A stretch of DNA of 64,000 nt. Origin: Distichodus sexfasciatus. Lineage: Eukaryota > Chordata > Actinopteri > Characiformes > Distichodontidae. The position numbers and the translations under genes are program-made. The DNA lies in assembly GCA_032718565.1 (NCBI GenBank), contig JAVGVS010000242.1, positions 1-64,000 on the forward strand, read 5' to 3'. The notes beneath the pieces are model-generated. The model was not told the DNA's origin. It was given only the letters and a program-made list of their open reading frames with translations, and did no database searches. Position 1 is the stretch's first letter. Every line of letters begins with the position of its first letter. This document shows, in pieces, positions 1 through 13,500 of this stretch.

Positions 1-1439
1 TTTAAATCAGGAATCTTAAACAGTAGAGATTTGATCTTCACATGACTAAACAATGATTTAATGTTATTAAGGACACTTGTGGCAAAGCGGTGGTAGCAAA
101 CTCTCACAAAGTTTAGCCTCCAACTTGGCTCAAAATGTGAGTGAATCTGGAGTCATCAAAAGAAGCATCATAAAATTGCTAATTATGTTGCTGACTAGAG
201 ATCGACCAATATATCGTGCCGATATTTGGCATTTTTAATATCGGCCGATTGTAAAGTGTAATATGCCGCTATTCTAGTCGGGCGCATCTGCGGGCAGCCC
301 CATGTTATTATTGCTGTGGAACACGTGTGTGTGACCGAGGGAAGGACCCCAGCCAGAACTTTCAGAACAGCCTACAGGAAAACGCTATGGCTTAAATGCT
401 AACTTTTGCTTTTAACTTTGTCAAGAAAAGGCGAACAACCTATAGAATTCCTGAAGTGTGTTGAAATTTTGAGAACGACAAGATCATAAATTAAGCCATA
501 GCTTCTCCTGCCAGAATTGTCACAGTCACACTCTCACATGCTCCACAGCGACATTAACATGGGGCTGCCCGCAGACGTGGCAGACTATAAAAGCGGCGTA
601 CTACACTGGAACTGCCACACACCAGACTTGCCCGTCCCATCTGCAGGATCGTTAGTACATTTTGTTTTGCGAATGAATCACACCCACTCTAGCGAAGTCA
701 GAGATCGCAGAAGAAAGCTTTGCGCGCCGTCAGTGCTGAATGCGCTGGTATTACAAAGCTTCTGTGCTGTTATACTTTCTCTGACGTGACACAAGCGTTT
801 TTTATGTTTAAAGACTATAATGTTTGAACGCTTCATGGTAGAAAAGAAACACGTGTGCATATGCCTGTGTTTATCATATTCAAGCAGTTATATTTGATAT
901 CATAAATACATAAATTCTGACTAAGTGAAAATAGACGCTGCCACTACAAAACATGTGCTGTTATCTTTACCCTGTTGTGACGCGAGCGCTATTTATGTGT
1001 TAATGTGCAGCATTTGTTTTCTGTGCAAATTCTATGAAGCTCAGCATTGACAGCGTGGAGAGAAGGCTTTGCAGTTCCGTTGAAAACGTTCAGAATAGGC
1101 CTACAACCAATCTCTGGTAGTCGTCGTCTTTTTGGGCGTCGGAATGTATGGCTTTTTAATACCGTAAAATATTCGGACTGTCACGTCAGGGTAACTGTAA
1201 GAACCCACAAATAATTTGTTCTTTTAACGCTATTTTTTTACAACTGAATACGTTTACACAGATCCTTGCAGAAGGATGAAATTTATGTATTATATCAAAA
1301 ATAACTCCTTAAATATGATGAACACAGACTTGTAGAGGTTGGATATTCTGGCGCACTAGTTCATACTAGAACAGCACAAATGCTTATTTGTCAAGCATTT
1401 TCATCAACTTGTTAACCAATGGGTCTGAAAGTTGCTGCA

Positions 1440-1670
1440 GTAATGAACTAGTAAGGCTTAAAATATCCACTGGTTACACTAGTAAGGCTGTTTTGATCTT
1501 ACTAGTGTAACTAGTGAGAGACAATTGTTCACTAGTGATACTAGTGAGTCTATTTGCCCTTACTAGTTAACTAGTGAGGCTAAAAATGTGTACTAATTAA
1601 CTAGTGAAGGACACTAGTTAACTAGTCATACTAGTGAAAGCCAAAACGCTGACTAGGGCACTAGTCTTGA
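1440..1670. repeat. ACTAGT-rich palindromic minisatellite
   Basis: A dozen or so ACTAGT/CTAGT motifs occur in about 230 bp, often as ACTAGTTAACTAGT or ACTAGTGATACTAGT. Units are roughly 30-40 bp with a short variable spacer (GAGGCTAAAA-like). There is no coding potential. Confidence 0.7.
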
Positions 1671-1804
1671 GGTGGGAAAGGGGCAAACGTTGAAGCTTCC
1701 TATTGGTTCTCCAGCAAAAGCTCTTGTACAATTAGCTGACTGCTCCAAGCTTGCTCCAAGATTTTTTTTTTTAAATGGTGAAATAAAGAGGTGTAGGCCT
1801 AATC

Positions 1805-3129
1805 AGTAGAGTTGGATGTCTCGAGACTGCGCTTGGTCTCGAGACCACTTTTACGTGGTCGTGGTCTTGGTCTTGTCACAGTCTCGGTCTATTGTCTTGG
1901 TATCGGATCCCTCGGTCTTGTCTTGATCTCGCTGTCTTGGTCTTGCTGTCTCAGATCGACATAGTGGTCAGAAGATTTGGAGACAACAGTATCCATGACA
2001 CACAACGTAACGTTCGATAATGCAACGTTATTATTATTTCGCCTTTCGCGCGCTTCAAATGCAACCAATCAATGACATACAAGTATTTTGTTGTGATTCA
2101 GACATGACGCTCTTCCAATCAAAATACGCAAGTATAGCGCTAGTTAAGCGTTAGATCCAGCATCACAGTGAGCAGTAAGGCTAGTCAGTCAGTTACAGTA
2201 ATGTCAGCAGTAGTAGGATAGTCAGTTAGTTACAGAAATAATGTCAGCGAATTCTTCAGTCATAAAGTTTGCGTTCATAGAACACAGAGTTTTTTTGCAG
2301 CATAGGTTCAAAAAAGAAGCATTCGGCAAAATGCAGATTTTGCAAAGTCTCCTTGACCGAGACAACACCCCTCACCGCCCACATTTTGCACTGGGAGCAT
2401 TTTTTGATAGGGTACATTAGTCTATCGAATTCTGCTACACTTGATATTTTAATTAAAGCTAATATAATAGGGTATCAAACCATAAGTATTGATATAACAT
2501 TATGAGACTATTTTTTTTTACACTTTTTTTCATAAATTTGATAAATAGCATGAAACCTTGCTCCACATATTTTTCTTTTTAATTAAAAGAATGACACAAA
2601 TATTATATTTCTATGAAACATATACTGTTATGGGAAATACACCATTTAAAAAGGAAACCATAAGGTAGCATTTTTCGATGTGGTAGCATAAATAGATAGA
2701 CTCTGCTATCGATTTGTGCTACGGTAGCATTTCCATTTTAGGGAAGTTGATATCATACGGTGTAATTTGGCTAGTACTACTACAATGGGACATGATGCAA
2801 TTTCAAGTTTATAATTGTGTATTTTCAACGATGTTACAATTTCAGATATAAATTAAGCACAATTGAAATCAGTTACATATTTCCCATTCTTTAGACAGTT
2901 GTTGGAGGTGTTAGCTGTTTTGTCAGATGACTTTCGGGCCAGTCAGTACCCGTCATGTCAGTCCTCAACAGCACACAAAAGTTAAGGGAGTCTTTTGTTT
3001 TTTGGTCTCGCCTCGACATTGTCTTGGTCTGTCTTGGTCTTGACTTGGTCTGTCTTGGTCTTGGTCTCGATGCCCGCTGGTCTTGGTAGTGTCTCGGTCT
3101 TGGTTTAGGCGGTCTGGACTACAAGTCTA
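1805..3129. mobile_element. Non-autonomous element with subterminal TCTTGGTC/TCTCGGTC arrays
   Basis: The left end (TAGAGTTGGATGTCTCGAG) and the reverse complement of the right end (TAGACTTGTAGTCCAG) are imperfect inverted repeats. Inside each end lies a tandem run of TCTTGG/TCTCGG units (1,825-1,960 and 3,003-3,110). The middle is AT-rich with no coding frame. The element at 22,001-22,846 has the same design. Confidence 0.5.
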
Positions 3130-3277
3130 GTAATCAGTTTCTGTTGAGCGCGTGGGCTAAAACAAGCTTCGTAGCAAATATGACACACCAAACTGGACAA
3201 AAACAGAGATGCCATGTCCATATATTAAACCATAGATGTACATTTTTATAGAAGCTGGAGATGAAGTTTGATCTTAA

Positions 3278-3383
3278 TGAGAAATAAGCGCAACAATGAT
3301 TAATTTTAAAATCGACCTGCTGCCATTCACGTGAATGGCAGCAGTGAGATTTTAAAATTAATCATTATTGCGCTTATTTCTCA
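3278..3383. repeat. 106-bp near-perfect palindrome
   Basis: The arms run inward from TGAGAAATAAGCGCAACAAT and meet at CACGTG, centred between 3330 and 3331. Only a few positions mismatch. A hairpin of about 50 bp could form. It lies inside the 0.2-4.2 kb element. Confidence 0.85.
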
Positions 3384-4585
3384 ATCACCAGATCTAGTAA
3401 CACCAGAAAATGAATAATTTTTTCTAGAGCTGTAAATACTTGATAAGTTAATTATGTAGAATATAGTGGGAAGGTAAGTGAAGAGGTTGATGCGTAGCCT
3501 GATTTTCCAAAGTCCCGGTTTCTAGTTTGCGAATAGAGTGCACGCTATATGCGCCGATCAGTCAATAAGCAATTAATAACATTCTCGTCGTCTTTAAAAA
3601 AAAAAAGTCCATCTAGTGTGGCCAAAGTGCGAATTAGTGCAGGAAAGCGGACTTGCCCACAGACAGCACCATGCATGGAGACAGAGCTGTTTCCAACAGC
3701 GCATGACTCAGAAAACGGTTTGCTTTACAGCAGGGTTACACGCCAGTTGATTTATGTATGTAAAGTTTATTTTTATTTTTATTGATCATATTTAAGCTTA
3801 TATTTAAGATTACACTTACTGTATGTTATAAAAACCTGCTTCATAAATGCTCTAATCCTTATTCTTAAATGTTTGACCGTTTTTTTAAACATTACTTGTT
3901 TTATTTAATAAATGGTTTATACAACAGCTTTTAATTTATAGATAATATAGTCGAGTATAAGTGCAATGCACAAAATGAACATTAAAGAGACGGTTAAAGT
4001 CAAAAGATTTTGTATATATATTATTATGTGTGGCATTTTATCATGCAAATAGAGAGTAAAAAGACCAATTATCGGCCAAAAAAATCGGCAGCATATAGCG
4101 GCCATCAGTTGACTCTGACTCCGAAAAACTTAGCATCGGCTATAGAAAATGCTATATTGGTCAACCTCTATAGCTGATAGCTTTATTTTAAATAAATCAT
4201 TATAATCATAGTGATTTTCCATTAGTCGTTTTTTTTTGGTACCCTCTCCAGGACTTGGTGCCCTACTCATAGTGCGTGATGCGTGTTACGGACGCGCCGG
4301 CCCTGAGATTTTGTGTGCTGCTCTCCTTGTCCTTATAGCGATATGGACAAGGGCGTTTGATGCAACGTCAGAAGACCTCTAAAATTCAGCGTTCAAAGAT
4401 ACTTGAGGACCATCAGACAAAATCTTGATTTTAATGAAGAATTCTTGTCACACAGCCATTAACAATGCTCATACCCATAACACAAAGAAAAGAAAGGAAA
4501 ACGAGACATTATCAAAGCTGCATGCCGCATTGCTGTAAAATCATGAGCTTATAAAAATGCAGTGCAAATTAGTCAGAATTCGAGC

Positions 4586-7500
4586 TCAGTAACAATCCAT
4601 AACATTTTCGTCTCTCTGATGTGCCAAGGACAAAATGTCTTCCATTAAGGATTGTGGTGAATTGATCACATGATCACTACTTAACGCTAAAGTATATCCC
4701 ATTTCTTCCAGAGCCAATAATTCTAATATTTGGAAGAGGCTCATTTCTGTTGGCCAGTCCTGATCATGTTTTCTGTCCACAGCTGATGGCTGTCCATTTT
4801 TCACACAGTTGAACTCTCTTTGGTTTTTCTGGTACATTTGAAATATTTCATCTCCCCAGCTATATTTGCGTATTTCTAGGACTAGATCCTCCTGCTCGCT
4901 GCAGGAATTCTCCCTCATAAACGTTTTCAGCTTAACCAGGAGAGCGCAGGCTTTCTGGCAGACGGGTCGATCGCAGTCAAACAGGCTTTTAAACAGCAAC
5001 CCAAGCAACCCCAAGTCCATTAGCGAGTCCTGTACTTGCGCTAGATGGCTCTTTCCGGTGGAGCCTGTGTTACAGTAGCTTAATGTCTTCTCCATCAACA
5101 TGTCTGCCAGCTCCAGTGTGTGAACCTTCACCTCCCAGTCAAAGTCACTGCCACCTAGTGAAAAGACTGCGCTCAAAACTGGGTCCAAGGCAGGACGGGA
5201 ACTTGGACTTTTCAGCCATGAGATGAAGACCTTCATGGCGGCACGACGAGGGAAACTCTCGCCATCTTGAGCGAGGACAGTCAGGAGATGGGTGGTGATC
5301 TTTTCCTACAAATGGAACAAAATGGTCGGACATGACATTCTTCCTTATCAACTGGGGCAGAGGGATTAATAAGAAAAAAAATAGAGAAAATGGTTCTGGG
5401 CTTTATCACCAACAAAATATACAGGTGCACCTAGAGACGTGGTCCTGCTCCTTTTATATTGGATTTAAAAATGATTAATAGATATGTTTTCAGACATTTT
5501 CAGACTTGTGTTTTGTGTTTGTTTAAAAAAAATCCCATTAATGAAAAAAAAAAATCAATAGAATACTCGCTTACAAAAGCCCTACGTATATCTAACGCTG
5601 TTAACATTCGTATAGAAGTAATTTCCCAATTAAAGATACTGTAGGTGAAGATGAGGAGGCCATGCTGGATCATTTTAGTGCACATCATGGTTCCACCGCG
5701 ACTTTCTTTTAGAAAGATGTCCAGGGTTTTTTATTTATGGACAGCACCACGTGTATATACCCATCACTGCACTGGCGCATTAACATCCACAGAGACCACA
5801 GAATGGCACCCTTTGTTGAACCCACTTTCCCCTTCTACCTGCAGCAAGCAGCTAAACAAGTTGGTCACCCAGCTAGAAGTGTGAACCTTCACTGGTCTCA
5901 CGATTCGATTAGACTATCAGCTCAACAATTTGATTCGATTGGATACGATATGTCCATCACGGTGCTTTCCGTCAATTCTTCTATATTACTTCACATTGCA
6001 CACAGATTGGGAATGGATCACAGATCGGCCAGTCATAGTTACTACCGGGATGTTCATTTTAACTAGAATTTTAATGCCATAGCCAGAAAATCACCAAGCA
6101 ATGTCATTATGATATAATCCAGAGGTTTTCAACTGCTTCTGTCCCAGGGACCACCACTCAGATGCGTTTTACTATTATTTTATAGATATTTGCATTAAAT
6201 TCATTATTTATGAAGATGCCCAAATGTTTTGAAAGATTAATATAATGAAATCAGTTTTAAAAAGCGATTTCAGTAGTGAAACTGGATTGCATGTCACGGG
6301 GGCAGCGGACTGGTGATCGAAAATCTATTATCGTCGGCCACTGCATGCAGGATCGTCCACGTGATTAATTTCAACACCCCTGCTCCCATCCAAGTAGTGG
6401 TGTGGACCACACCTACCCAGTTTCACAAGGATAGAGCCACGGCTCCCGACAATAGTAAAAATCCGAATGAGTATAAATGATCCAAACTGGTTAATAACAA
6501 AAGAAATCTATTCACCTGCAGCTCAGTGGAAGCCGCTGCCTGGCCAAGTGCAGCCACAGCACTCGCCTGGACGTAGCTTTCTACGTCAGATAAGGAGGTG
6601 ATCAGCACTGAGAGCATGTCACTCGCATGGAAAGCGTCAATAAACACACTATTATCTAAAAGAGAAAGACAGGGAGAGAGACGAGAATTAATGTTTAGAA
6701 TCTGGTTTGTAAAATGAGTGTTACCTTATGAACTGGGTTAAAGTGTTATTGGAATCCGTCTCTTCTGTACCTTTAAACAAAGAGCTGAGCTGGGCAATGA
6801 ACTCCAGAGTGGAATCTCTCACTTCCCACCGTGCATCACACGCGTGCTTTTTCAATAGAGGGAAAAGGTCTGCAACACACACACACACATTTTCAATAAC
6901 ACTTTACATCTTTAGGCGGCCTACAATTAATAGACTAATTTAGAATTAATGAATAATTTCCAATTAGGAGTTTTAACTTAACAAATGTTGACATATATAA
7001 AAAAGCTAACCATTTAAACAACATTTTTACACATCCATCATTCATTTTTACTAAAGGGCGACCGATATTAGTTCTTCAGGGCCAATATCGCTCTCTTCTT
7101 CTTCTCAGAGCTTCACGCTGCACTCGTGTGTGAGGGTGGTGTGAGTGACAAGGCTTCAGTGTTGACTGGCTTCTACTCATGTGACATATAGCCAATCAGA
7201 TACTGTTGTGGGCGGGACATTAAATGGAGCAGTGAGTCGAGAGCAAACGGCACAGAGAGAAGAGACGGCAGTGGAGTCACAGCAGCACTACCTTGTAAAT
7301 TACTTAATATCGGTGATGGTCAAAATGAAACTCTAATATTGATAATCGGCAAAATGCCTAATATCGCCCCCCCGATAATCGGTTCGACCGTTAATTTATA
7401 CCAATACCATGACTTTTAAATACTTGAGACTAGTTTACAAGGGATTATTTGTAGTAACAGCATTCTTGAAAGTTTTTAATGCCCAAAGTAATTGAGGAAT

Positions 7501-10500
7501 GTACGTCTGTAAAGTCACAGAAATGTAAATTAAGAATCATTATAAGTGAAAATGAGGGATTATTTGTCATTGTGAACACACCACAACACAGCACACAGTG
7601 CACCACAGCCAAATGTGACCTCTGCATTTAACCATCCGTAAAGGAGCAGTGAGCAGCTGACACTGGCAGCGCCCAGGGAGCAGTGCTTGGGGACGGTTCC
7701 TTGCTCATGAGTATCTCAGTGGTAACTTTACGGGTACTGGATTCGAACCTGCAACCTTCTTATCATGGAGTCTTTTACCTTGAATTTAGCAAAGAGGAAG
7801 GGGTGGGGTGGGGTCACCTCCTTCTGCCATCACGCACAGCTGTGCCAGAACACAAAACTAATGGCTAATGGGGCCCATTCAGACACATAAATACTCATTC
7901 ATTAAAATGAAAAATATGCTCTGGGTGAGTTTGTGTGTATTATTGAAAAAGGACCAGCTGTAAGTTAGTCTTCAACTCTTTGTTTCCATGTTTAACCATC
8001 CATTAAAATGAATGAATGTTTACATTTTTTACATATGTATAGTGAATTACAACTTAAGATTGAAAGTGTGTTAAACAATCAATCAAGATTTCTGATGACT
8101 TAAATGTCTACAGTTTCTGACACAGCAGTGGTCCTCACCAAGACTAACAGTCTTCCATAAATCTGGTGAAGGTGAGCAGATGCTAAACCACTTCAGAATG
8201 GCCTCGTGCGCCTTCTTCAACACCTGGGGAAACAGGTTTGTTGATCAGCCTGAACTTTATATCAAACGTAACATTAGTCTCGATCCAGAATCAAATACAG
8301 AATAAAAGACTTGCTCTGAAAGTTGAGTACACACTTACTGTGGCATGTGAATCAGGACTCTGTAGGTACTGCAGGAGAACAGTACAAACCTCCTGATCAA
8401 ACGCCACACTCTCTAGGAAATGACCTGCAGACAGGCAAAATTACACCTGAAGTGAACACAGCGTAATGTAGCAAATATTGATTAACAAGAACAATGAATT
8501 GAGAGTTCTGGTTCCGGTTTTGTGACACTGATACATAAAATCCCAAGATCCATCTTATTAGTTCATGCCTTTTCCAGCAATTTTTTGCTGAATTGTACAT
8601 GTAGTACACATTTTATCCTGTAGGTGGCGTTATTCCCTCCTTAACAGTCCATCAGAATCATTTTGAACCTTCAATCAGACTACTGGGGCATTTTGCATTC
8701 AAAAACCAAGAAAGTAAAGAACACCACTTTGTATTACATACTAAAAATTGTTTTGTTGTGTATATAAATAGCTTTTATGAAGTGAATTCTTTGGATTTTT
8801 TTTTTTTACGTTCTGCAAAACAATAAATAGAATCAAGTTCTAATATCCCATAATCAATATTAATAGAAGCATACAATTATTCTGCCAGATATTTCTCATT
8901 TCTAGCTTTACACACCTGTGCAACAACAGAAGTCACTCATGTAAATCTAAACAACAAAAGGAAAATCTCTTCACCATGATAAACACTGATGCTCCCAAGT
9001 GCATCTAGGGCACTCCTCTGAACCTTGCAGCATCCAATAAGATGAGAGGAGCTCCTGTGCATTACAGTGGCTGTGCGTTGGCCGAGGCACATCCTCAAAA
9101 GTGACATCACAGAAGGTCTGATCAGACGAATGGTAGCAGCATCCAAGGATTTCTTGCAAAACGAAAAAATACAGGTCTCATGACCACATATGCAGACCCG
9201 CACACTCAAAAATCTGTTTCTCACAAAACAATTTCTCCGTTTATCACAGTTTAAGCAAACCTGAATGCTTATTGTATTTAAGCATTCTCAGATGGTATGT
9301 ATTTGTGTAATTTAGGAGGATGTTGCCTAAAGTGAGTAATTATTATGCAGCGTCTTTACTATAGGCAAAATGAGTCAAAAGGAGATTTAAGTGACACTGA
9401 AGAGTCATATCTTGCTGGCAGGTTTCCTAGCCATAGACCCAACATTTCAATGTTTTGATCCCTGATCCATTTGGTTAACACTTTTGCCTGGTGACACGGT
9501 GCTCCATTGTACTGGTAAAAGCATTTGTTCATCACCAAATTGCTCCTGGATTGTTGAGCAACGTGGCTCTTGGAGGATGTTTTGATATCATTCATTACTC
9601 ATGGCAGTGTTTTTAAGCAAAACTGTGTGCGTTCCCACTCCCCTGGATGAGAAGCAACCCCACATATGAACGGTTTCAGGATTCTTGACTGTTTGGCATG
9701 ATACAGGACTTGTGATAGTGTTCACCTTTCCTTCTCTGGACAGTCCTTTTTCCAGATGACCCAAACAGTCTGAAGGGGGCTTCATCAGCGTAAACTTTAC
9801 CCCAGTCCTCTGCAGTCCAATCCTGGTACTTCCTGCAGAATCATTGGCTCTCGGTTCTTGCGTCACGTCACGTCACTAACTGCTTCTTGGCAGCGCCACG
9901 CCGATCGTAAGTTGGCGTCCCTTACTCCAGTGGTTCCCAAACTGGGGGGCGCGACCCCTGGGGGGGCGCGGAGTTATGATAAGGGGGCGCGGCAAGGCTA
10001 GTGTACAGTCAGACGATTTTTATAGAGATTCGAAAGAGATAAACGGCCGAAAATATCTGCCGCGCCTCCCGACAGTATTCAGCGCGCACTGCTCAATGTG
10101 TGACGCTCTGCTCAATATTCCTCTCTATGCATATACGTCCCGTTGAGTTGCTCACGGCCCATATGAATGCTCCACTCATGTACCGCTTATGCTCAACGGA
10201 GAAGCAAAGTCCGCTCAAATAACGCGCCGACAAAAAATGTCTATGTATACTTGTTCCTGTTTGCAATAGCGCCACATACTGTGCTGCGACATGCTGTAGT
10301 ACTGCTGTACTGGGCAACGCTGGAAAAATGACGCTACCATCTCGTGACGGTATGCTGTGATAACAATAGCTTTGTAAGAGTACACATTATTTTGATAATT
10401 AGTCAAAAAAAAATTACATCTGATTCTGTTTCATAGAACTGAATAAAAATAATATATTGAGATTTAATATTCATATATTTTCTGTCCAATTTTATTGTTA

Positions 10501-13500
10501 CTTTCAATAAACGTGGTTATTTTATTGGCTTGTGATTTTTTTTTTCAGTATCATTAAAATTATTGTTAAATTAAAAGTCTTACAAAATGACTCTATTGTT
10601 TAATAAAATAATAAGTAATTATTACAAAGCAGTTTCAGTTTCGGCCAAAAATCCCTAGATTTTTATGTAAAAAGAAACGTTTTCAGGGTGATACAAGACC
10701 CCACTGTGAAATGATCTTGCTTATTATACGGCTACTTGCCACATATGTAAATAATTTAACACAAAATATGAATTTCATCATATTTTATTACCTCAAGATG
10801 ACTCGCAGTACCCGCTGCAGCTGTCTGTTATCAGTTGTAGCGGTTTTTGTCGTAAAATAACAGACCACTAGATGGTGCAATTGATATTAGAAATGAGAAT
10901 TGCCGTTAGCCAGTAAAATTATGAATGAATGACACACAGTAGTTCTGCTCTAAGCATGGATAAATTTTTGAAAAGACAACAAGAGCCAGGTAAACGTAAA
11001 GTAGATGATGAATCTACTTCAAAGATCACAACTACAACAAAGCGAAGAAAATATGATGAGGCATATCTCGCACTCGGATTTACCAGTACAAGGGTGGGTG
11101 ATGAAGAGAGACCACAGTGTGTTGTGTGCCTCAAATTATTAGCATCTGACAGTATGAAGCCGAACAAGTTAAGACAGCACTTAGAAACGTCGCATCAGGA
11201 ACACAAAGATAAGCCAGTTGATTTTTTCAGAAAAAAACTACTCAACTGTCGTGCCCAACAGAGTCGCTTTACTAAAGCAGCATCCGTGCCTTCAAATGCC
11301 CAACTCGCCTCCTACAAAGTGGCCTACAGAGTGGCTCAGTGTAAGAAGCCGCACACTATAGCTGAAGAATTAATACTTCCTGCTGCTACTGATATGGTTT
11401 CAACTATGATTGATGACGCAACAGCCAGTAAACTAAAGGCTATTCCTCTGTCAAACAACACTATCGCGAGGCGCACTTATGACATGTCAAAAGATATAGA
11501 GGAGCAGCTTAACGACAAGATACAAGACAACCATTTTGCCCTGCAGATGGATGAAGCAACTGACAGTAACAAAGACTGTTTATTGATAACATACGTCAGA
11601 TTCATTGATGTCAATGATTTGAGGGAGGATTTGCTTTTCTGCAAACTTGTAACTAGAAGAGCCACTGCAGACGAACTGTTCAACATAAACTGACACTTAC
11701 TTTGAAAGAGGTTGTTCTGAAATGGGTGATCTGCACAGATGCAGCTCAGACAATGGCCGGTAGACGAGGAGGTCTGCAAGCATTAATCAAGCGCGTTTCC
11801 CCAAATGTGCAATAGACACCGGTATGATACACCGGGAGGCGCGAAGCGTTTCAAATAGAAGACGAGTCCTGAAGTTGAACGATGTAATGAGCAGATATTA
11901 TCGCCACCGCACCAGCATCAAAACAAGACCGCCAAAGCGCTGGATTTTTAAGAATTGTGAGGAAAAATGATCTGATCAACACGTTTGTTTTGAGTCCTGT
12001 TGGCTGTCAAAGGTATAAAAGTTTTATCCAGGTGTTTGAATTATGTATGAGACCGAATCTTTCGAAGAAGAGGGAAATGAACTGCATACAAGTCTCTAAC
12101 ACAATAACTTCATGAAACTGGCATACCTGCCGGATATGTTTCTAGAAACCCAAATGAGCTAAATTTTGCAGGGCACCAACACATCTTCCCTAGCTGGCAG
12201 ATAAGAAGTAGGAATATAGACCATTTGAGAACTTGAAATCTCATTCCACGAGTCAACAAACTTCAAAAACACAGTATCCATGCATGACAATCCTCATTCT
12301 GCCCTACAAAAATATTTAGAGGTATTTCAGTGCAAGATCCTGCAAAATATGATTGACTGAGACCCTTTAGTGCAACACCCTCTGACTTTCAGCATGAGTG
12401 AACAGAACAGTTCATTGATGTCACCTTCGATTCAACAATGAGGTTTGCTTAAGTCCAAGGTACTGCTGCATTTCTGGATTGGAGGAAAAGGACTACCTAG
12501 TGCTAGGGCAGGGAAGCCCCTGCAATACTCCTCTTTTGCTACATCCTACCTATGTGAGATAGGGTTTCTAAAGCGTTTCAACCAAGACAAACACTAGCTG
12601 ACACGAAAATGCATATAGGTCTCACAGCTGCATCCCCGATTTGGAGGATCTGCAGCACAAAGTGCTTCCACCTATTACTGAAAAGACTTAGAGACTAGTA
12701 ATAAGTCTAAACTCCTGCAGTTCAGAAATGTCTATTTTGGAGGCACACATCGAATCCGCAGAGCCGAATCCTCTTTTAGGAGACTTAATTGGCACTGCCA
12801 GATTTTCCAGAGTCACACAACGAAGTTTTGTGATAAATTTCATTTTCACAGAAAGATCATAACAATTCCATTTCATCTGATCGTCATGGCAACTTAGGAA
12901 AGTGGGAGTGATTATTTGGTCATTGTGAACACACCACAGCGCACAGTGCCCCACAACCAGATACGACCTCTGCATTTGAGCCTCCGTGAAGGGAGTAGTC
13001 GGCAGCCATTGCCGCCTGGGAGCAGTGTGGCCAGACCTGCACCAGTTCACAGCAATTTGTGGAATCTCATCGCCCCGATTCAACTCACACCTTTCTGATC
13101 AGGGGGCCACTGACCCACCGCTACCATCAACCTGTAAAGGAAGTTTTATCTTCAAAAAGATTTTTGCCATGACTGTGTTGTCAAGGTCAATAGGGCCTTT
13201 GAAACTTGGGTACATTCAATCCTAATCTACAAGGACAATTGGATTTAATAGTGTATGCACCTAGAAACATTTTCTTTGTGGACTGCACTGTACATGAGCT
13301 CCCAGCCAATTGATGCAAAATGAAAGGAATGCTTGTTCATAAAAGCAGAGTAGAGAGAGCGATATGGCTCTGCAACACATTGCACATGAGCTACATTGGT
13401 AAATACATAAAAACATTCCACAATTCCCTCACACCACAATAAAGCACGAATGCATCAGGAAATAAATCCAATGGGCAGCGAGCTGCACAGTAACAGAATA

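Larger units (their letters stand above)
200..4172. mobile_element. About 4-kb DNA transposon with GACCAATATA terminal repeats, carrying a nested insertion
   Basis: The left end reads AGAGATCGACCAATATA near 200-216. The right end, on the opposite strand, reads AGAGGTTGACCAATATA near 4,156-4,172. Subterminal TATCGGC-type motifs occur on both sides. No transposase is recognisable, so it looks non-autonomous. It contains the TCTTGGTC-rich element at 1,805-3,129, the ACTAGT cluster and a 106-bp palindrome. The superfamily is uncertain. Confidence 0.5.
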
